From contig JAKAZS010000011.1 of assembly GCA_021815785.1 (NCBI GenBank), forward strand, positions 1 through 46,798: a stretch of 46,798 bases of DNA, in the 5' to 3' direction. Position 1 is the stretch's first letter, and each line of letters starts with the position of its first letter. Of the stretch, positions 42,432 to 46,798 are shown one piece after another. The notes beneath the pieces were generated by a model. It searched no databases and had not been told where the DNA came from. It saw only the letters and a list, made by a program, of their open reading frames with translations. Origin of the DNA: a bacterium. GTDB lineage: Bacteria; Cyanobacteriota; Vampirovibrionia; Obscuribacterales; JAKAZS01. The position numbers and the translations under genes are program-made.

Positions 42432-43103
42432 TTAATTAAGGCTTGTTTGTTCAGAATTTTTAAGTGTTTTAATGGCATGGCTTAAATCTACCGCCTTAAA
42501 TAAATAACTCCCCGAAACCAGTACGTTGGCTCCAGCCTTAACAGCCAGTGCAGCCGTATGATTATTTATACCGCCATCAACACTTATGAGCACTTGTTCA
42601 TTATTACTTTCTTTTAACATTGTACGTAAGTGTTTAATTTTTTCTAAACTAGAGTGGATAAAATCTTGACCACCAAAACCCGGATTAACTGACATAACTA
42701 GAATTAAGTCTAAATCGTTAAGCACATAACGTAATACATTAGGATTAGTAGCTGGATTTATTGCGACACCGGCCTTAATGTTATGTTTTTTTATTTGTTG
42801 AATAACGGCATGTAAATGGATACAGGCTTCGGCATGGACGGTTATATGACTGGCTCCAGCTTTAACGTAATCATTTATATAAAGCTCAGGATTGGTAATC
42901 ATTAAATGAACGTCAAGCGGTAAACTGCTACGTTTCTTTAAGTCTTGAATAACTGGGGGGCCAATGGTTAGATTAGGGACAAAATGACCATCCATTACGT
43001 CAACATGAATCCAATCGCAGCAAGCCTCTTGTAAAGCTATTAGTGCTGCTCCAAGATTGGCAAAATCTGCCGATAAAATTGAGGGCGCAATTAAGGTTGA
43101 CAT
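42432..43103 (-). CDS. rpe: ribulose-phosphate 3-epimerase
   Basis: Interconverts ribulose-5-phosphate and xylulose-5-phosphate in the pentose phosphate pathway. 223 residues, TIM barrel. Motifs: APSILSADFANLG (6-18), WIHVDVMDGHFVPN (31-44) with metal ligands His33 and Asp35, LDVHLMITNP, VNPGFGGQDFI and VDGGINNHTA. All catalytic residues are present. It diverges from the acyl-CoA dehydrogenase-like gene. Confidence 0.96.
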   Translation of the reverse strand: MSTLIAPSILSADFANLGAALIALQEACCDWIHVDVMDGHFVPNLTIGPPVIQDLKKRSSLPLDVHLMITNPELYINDYVKAGASHITVHAEACIHLHAVIQQIKKHNIKAGVAINPATNPNVLRYVLNDLDLILVMSVNPGFGGQDFIHSSLEKIKHLRTMLKESNNEQVLISVDGGINNHTAALAVKAGANVLVSGSYLFKAVDLSHAIKTLKNSEQTSLN

Positions 43104-43226
43104 TCTTTAGGCGTATTATTTTCCTCTAACTCTTAATTTTCGGCTTATATAATAACACAAGAACTTATTTTTAAGTTAGAATTATATGGTTTAATTGGGA
43201 TGTATATACTATAAGGTTGATTAAGG

Positions 43227-44348
43227 ATGCTTTTAGCTAATGAACAGATAGAGTTACAAGATTTAGCCAGAGACTTTGCGCTTAAGGAAATTAAACCTAG
43301 AGCCCTTGATTTTGAATCACAGCTTAATTTTGATCAGGCTTTACTTAACGCATTATGGGAATTAGGCAGTTTTAATTTGACAATTAATGAGGAATTTGGT
43401 GGGCTTAGTATGGGTTTTGTGGATTTAGCTATTGTGCTTCATGAAATTGCCTATGCCTGTATGGCAGTTGGCCAGGTTGTTGCTTCGAGTGTTATTGCCT
43501 TATTTGCCTTAAATCTTCTTGGAAATCATAATCAAAAAAAATATTTTAATAGCAATATTGAAGGTAAATTACTTGGCTATGACTTGAACCTTACCAAATA
43601 TCTTAATTATCATAATTTGCCGGTTAAACTTGAAGCTAGGTTAGTTAATGATAAGTTTATGGTCAATGGCCAGATTGATTTTTTGACTAATGCCAGTCAG
43701 GCACAATGGTTTATTGTGCCGGTTAAACTTGATTCACAAATTCAGATAGTGGTTATTGATAATTTGCCGGAAAATATTAAAATTACTAAATCATTTAATA
43801 CTTTTGGTAAAAAAATTCATCAGGTATCTAGTGTTGAAATTACTAATTTATCGATTAGCAAAATTAATATTTTAGGAGAAATGGTACCAAAAACTTACCA
43901 GGAATTTTTGACGCGAACTAATCTTATACAAGCGATAAATTTTAATGCAGGTTTGAGTCGAGCTACTGATGAAGCTGTGTTGTATGCAAGTCAAAGAAGT
44001 ACGTTTGGTAAATTAATTAAGGATCATCAAGGTGTGACTTTTATGTTAGCTGATATGGCTAAAGAAGTAAACATTGCTAATTCACTTATTTTAAATTGTG
44101 CAAGTTTGATTGACTGTTTTAAAGAAGACTTTTTATTTTCCCTTAATACGTTAAATTTTATCCTCCAAAATGGCGAAAATCTAGCTTTAAATGCGGTTCA
44201 GATTTTGGGTGGCTATGGTTATTGCAAGGAGTATAAAGTTGAAAAAATCTTGCGTGATATTAAAACTTCCATATTGGAATTACCTGACAAAGGTGAAATT
44301 AGTGAAATTGTTGGTAAAGAATATTGTCAAAATAATTTAATTAAGTAA
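43227..44348 (+). CDS. divergent acyl-CoA dehydrogenase-like protein
   Basis: 373 residues with the acyl-CoA dehydrogenase fold: N-terminal helices with NEEFGGLSMGF, a middle beta domain, and C-terminal SQRSTFGKLIKDHQGVTFML, AVQILGGYGYCKEYKVEKIL and RDIK. The usual FAD/substrate segment (TEP.AGSD) is replaced by GYDLNLTKYLNYHN. The active-site segment that normally reads IYEGT at a fixed distance from RD.K reads LELPD, placing Leu352 at the catalytic Glu position with Glu351 one residue earlier. FAD binding is plausible, but ordinary beta-oxidation activity is doubtful. First of a three-gene unit. Confidence 0.82.
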   Translation: MLLANEQIELQDLARDFALKEIKPRALDFESQLNFDQALLNALWELGSFNLTINEEFGGLSMGFVDLAIVLHEIAYACMAVGQVVASSVIALFALNLLGNHNQKKYFNSNIEGKLLGYDLNLTKYLNYHNLPVKLEARLVNDKFMVNGQIDFLTNASQAQWFIVPVKLDSQIQIVVIDNLPENIKITKSFNTFGKKIHQVSSVEITNLSISKINILGEMVPKTYQEFLTRTNLIQAINFNAGLSRATDEAVLYASQRSTFGKLIKDHQGVTFMLADMAKEVNIANSLILNCASLIDCFKEDFLFSLNTLNFILQNGENLALNAVQILGGYGYCKEYKVEKILRDIKTSILELPDKGEISEIVGKEYCQNNLIK

Positions 44349-44352
44349 GTTA

Positions 44353-44559
44353 ATGAGTTTAAGTATTGGTCAAGTGATTATCGTAAAGACGCCGCCATAC
44401 TATAAAAAACAGTATGAATATATAATTACAGCAGCTGGAGAAAAAAAAATTTTAGCTAATTTAAAAGGATCCCCTAAGGTAAAAAAACAATGGTCTAAAG
44501 TAGAATTTGACTTATTAGTTCAACACAAGATTATTACATTTAATACTTCAACAATATAA
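44353..44559 (+). CDS. 68-residue unknown protein
   Basis: Basic, beta-rich pattern (IGQVIIVKTPPYYKKQYEYI, then KKILANLKGSPKVKKQW), suggestive of a small barrel, but no family is recognised. It lies 4 bases after the acyl-CoA dehydrogenase-like gene and 3 bases before the membrane spermidine-synthase-like gene, which strongly supports it as a real member of the operon. Confidence 0.6.
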   Translation: MSLSIGQVIIVKTPPYYKKQYEYIITAAGEKKILANLKGSPKVKKQWSKVEFDLLVQHKIITFNTSTI

Positions 44560-44562
44560 TTA

Positions 44563-46719
44563 ATGAAAACAAATATTACTCCTGAAGACCAACGTAAATA
44601 CGTAGAATTATTTTTCTTAAGTTTTTTGTCTTTATTTATTGAATTATTTATAATTAGATTACTTTCATGCGATATTAGATTATTTACAGTTTTTAAAACC
44701 ATGCCACTTATTGCCTGTTTTTTAGGTTTAGGATTAGGTTTTGGTTATCAAAAACCAGATGCGATTAAACAAACTTCACTAGCTTTGTTTATGTTTATTT
44801 TAATCATCGTTTTTCTGGATTCACAGGGCATTGGCTTATGCGGTTTTCCCTCGGCAGTAAACTGTCAATGGCAATTTTTAGAGTTAAATGCTTTTAAATA
44901 TTATCTATTTTATATCCCGGCAATTTTATTTGGACCGGTTATTGTGTGCTATTGCATTGGTAGCAGATTGGGTCAGTTGTTTAAAGATTTACCAGCACTT
45001 AATGCTTATAGTGTTGATTTGCTTGGTGCCATTACCGGTAGTATAATTTTTTCGGTTTTGGCTTATGCCCAACTGCCATTATATGCAATGTTGATTCTAC
45101 CAATGATAATCATGGTTAAATATACGATAAATCTTAAAACTAAATTAGGCATTGCTTCAATTATTTCGCTGATTTTAGCGAATATACTCTTAACAATAAA
45201 TATTGAACCGGCTTTTTTCCCGTTGGCTTTAAATCCGCAAAATTGTAAACATGAAACATATTGGTCGCCATTGCAAAGAATAGATACTTTAAGTTTAGCT
45301 AAATTTGTCAATAAGCAAACTGATTTTAATATTCCAGCTGTAGAGCTTGGTGTTAACCGTGGTTTTTATCAATTGTATTCAAATGATAGCCTTTGTTTAA
45401 ATAATAAATCAATTTTTAATAATGAACTAAATTTTCAAAGACAATTAAAAGAACGATTTGACACTTACCGATTTCCTTTTTGTCTACTGCCACATCAAAA
45501 TTTAAATAATGTCTTGATTGTTGGAGCCGGACTTGGTCAAAATGTATTAGCTGGTATTGACTGTAATGCTAAACATATTGATGCTGTAGAAATTGATCCA
45601 GTTATACTGGAACTTGGTAAAAAGTATAATCCTTATTATCACAATCCTAAAGTTAGATTAATTAATGATGATGCCAGGCATTATATTAATACAACCAAAG
45701 AAAAATATGATTTGATTATTTTTGGTTTTTTGGACTCGCATGCCGTGGCAGGTCAAGGTTCTTCTGTAAGACTAGATTGTTATGTCTATACCAAAGAAAG
45801 TATTGAAGCGGCCAAAAGAATTCTAAATAATGATGGCATTATATTCTTGAATTTTGTAACAATCAGATCGTGGATGCAGGATAGATTAATTGCTACTATT
45901 AGAAGTGCTTTAGGCAATAACTTAATAATTTTATCTGCCAATCCTAAATATCGTTCAATGAATGATACCAGTTTTATTTATTCGCAAAATATTCCTTTGA
46001 GTAATATCAAAATACCTCAATATTTTAAACTTGTTCAACCGAAACAGATTTATTTTAACCACATTATTCTTAGTGATGACTATCCATTTCTTTATGTAGA
46101 ACCAGATGTAATTGACTGGTATTACCTATTAATTCTTGCGGAAATTTTTATTTTAAGTTTAATTGGCAGTTTTAAAATATTTATTAAAAAACCTGAAGCC
46201 CTTAACTGGCAGTTGTTTTTTTTAGGAGCCGGTTTTTTGTTATTGGAATTGACAACAATTGCTAGATTGGCGCTGGTTTATGGAACAACCTGGTTTACTT
46301 CTTCAGTAGTTATTAATGGCATCCTGATTATGATATTTTTGGCTAATTTAATTGTCATAAAACAGCGAAAATTAATTGAAAATAATCAGACTATTATTTA
46401 TCTATTATTGTTGTTAAGCTTAATTCTAACCAAATTTATTCAAATAGATGAATTTTTACGAAATAGCCCTAATTATTATTTAGGAAGTTTAGTGCTGTTG
46501 GTAATTTTTGTTTTACCGGTGCTATTTGCCGGGTTAATTTTCCCGATAGCTTTTTATCGCTCAAAGTCGCCTCCAATAGCCTTTACCTATAATTTGCTCG
46601 GGGCAATGCTTGGGGGTGTTTTAGAATATTTGTCATTTTATTATGGCAATAGTGGTTTGGTTATCGTCAGTGCAATATTATATCTAATATCATTTGGCTT
46701 TTATTTACGTAAAAGTTGA
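44563..46719 (+). CDS. membrane-bound spermidine-synthase-like protein
   Basis: 718 residues: about six membrane helices (12-215), a soluble SAM-binding domain of the spermidine synthase type (about 300-480), then about six more helices (522-715). In the soluble part: VLIVGAGLGQNVLAGI (317-332), VEIDPVILELGKKY with Glu343 and Asp345, NDDARHYI with Asp369-Asp370, and FGFLDSHAVAGQG. It may transfer aminopropyl groups, or it may be a methyltransferase or another enzyme with this fold. Co-transcribed with the two genes before it, the function of the unit is unknown. Confidence 0.8.
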   Translation: MKTNITPEDQRKYVELFFLSFLSLFIELFIIRLLSCDIRLFTVFKTMPLIACFLGLGLGFGYQKPDAIKQTSLALFMFILIIVFLDSQGIGLCGFPSAVNCQWQFLELNAFKYYLFYIPAILFGPVIVCYCIGSRLGQLFKDLPALNAYSVDLLGAITGSIIFSVLAYAQLPLYAMLILPMIIMVKYTINLKTKLGIASIISLILANILLTINIEPAFFPLALNPQNCKHETYWSPLQRIDTLSLAKFVNKQTDFNIPAVELGVNRGFYQLYSNDSLCLNNKSIFNNELNFQRQLKERFDTYRFPFCLLPHQNLNNVLIVGAGLGQNVLAGIDCNAKHIDAVEIDPVILELGKKYNPYYHNPKVRLINDDARHYINTTKEKYDLIIFGFLDSHAVAGQGSSVRLDCYVYTKESIEAAKRILNNDGIIFLNFVTIRSWMQDRLIATIRSALGNNLIILSANPKYRSMNDTSFIYSQNIPLSNIKIPQYFKLVQPKQIYFNHIILSDDYPFLYVEPDVIDWYYLLILAEIFILSLIGSFKIFIKKPEALNWQLFFLGAGFLLLELTTIARLALVYGTTWFTSSVVINGILIMIFLANLIVIKQRKLIENNQTIIYLLLLLSLILTKFIQIDEFLRNSPNYYLGSLVLLVIFVLPVLFAGLIFPIAFYRSKSPPIAFTYNLLGAMLGGVLEYLSFYYGNSGLVIVSAILYLISFGFYLRKS

Positions 46720-46798
46720 ATGATATTCGGATTTTACTTTAGTTAGTCAAAGCTATAATTAGTAGCTTGATATCAAATAATTCTTTAAACTTGCGATA

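Noticed and set aside
1-46798. CRISPR array, prophage, transposase, integrase, rRNA or tRNA genes
   Set aside because: No regularly spaced repeats, no recombinase or phage structural proteins, and no tRNA-like cloverleaf or rRNA stretch were seen on reading both strands.

Overview
The window is an AT-rich bacterial chromosome segment with densely packed genes on both strands. Nearly every gene is a housekeeping or metabolic gene, and there is no prophage, insertion sequence, CRISPR array, rRNA or tRNA that I can recognise. The organism has an outer membrane (lpxB and an MsbA-type exporter). It makes a quinone methylated by a MenG/UbiE enzyme, makes haem (hemE), and matures [NiFe]-hydrogenases (hypF, hypC, hypD, hypE). 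A small HNH protein typical of cyanobacterial genomes, the MenG-like methyltransferase and the TPR and calpain-like proteins would suit a non-photosynthetic relative of Cyanobacteria (Melainabacteria-like). That placement is a low-confidence inference; no marker here settles it.

Layout. 1-98 is the 3' tail of a gene running in from the left, followed by about 500 bases without a convincing gene. 604-1999 (minus) holds pyrB behind a small unknown gene. 2259-5285 (minus) holds a NarL-type response regulator directly followed by a Cu+-type P-type ATPase whose N-terminal YHS domain is cut by an in-frame TAA. Divergent from these is a cytosolic globin-coupled histidine kinase (5393-6946). 7046-11973 (plus) is the hydrogenase maturation cluster. 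11981-13476 (minus) is an SQR-like flavoprotein plus a muconolactone-isomerase-like protein. 13616-19424 (minus) is the conserved rpsB-tsf-pyrH-frr cluster followed by glmS and a secreted TPR protein. 19720-20795 holds an HNH gene and an unknown acidic protein. 21128-23692 (plus) is a riboflavin operon (ribE-ribBA-ribH) behind an unusual palindromic promoter. 23763-26599 holds a cyclase-family hydrolase and a secreted DUF885 protein. 26760-29238 (minus) holds a calpain-like protease and an SDR epimerase.

29451-36046 (minus) reads as one long unit, secG-menG-lpxB-msbA-hutH-hemE, joined by tiny gaps or stop/start overlaps. It mixes protein export, quinone, lipid A, histidine and haem functions. 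36238-37770 (plus) is a second histidine kinase, clearly paralogous to the first but carrying a degenerate receiver domain in place of the globin. 37967-39951 (minus) holds a short RadC-type JAB protein and a MATE transporter. 40079-41648 (plus) is a two-gene unit of an ATPase-less OLD-type TOPRIM protein and a small membrane protein. 41785-43103 (minus) holds a secreted TPR-like protein and rpe. 43227-46719 (plus) is a three-gene unit: a divergent acyl-CoA dehydrogenase, a 68-residue protein and a large membrane-bound spermidine-synthase-like protein.

The points that most deserve a second look are the interrupted Cu-ATPase, the three-copy palindrome over the rib promoter, the duplicated glmS start site, the stand-alone TOPRIM/membrane pair, the paired kinases, and the altered active sites in the histidine ammonia-lyase-like and acyl-CoA dehydrogenase-like proteins.
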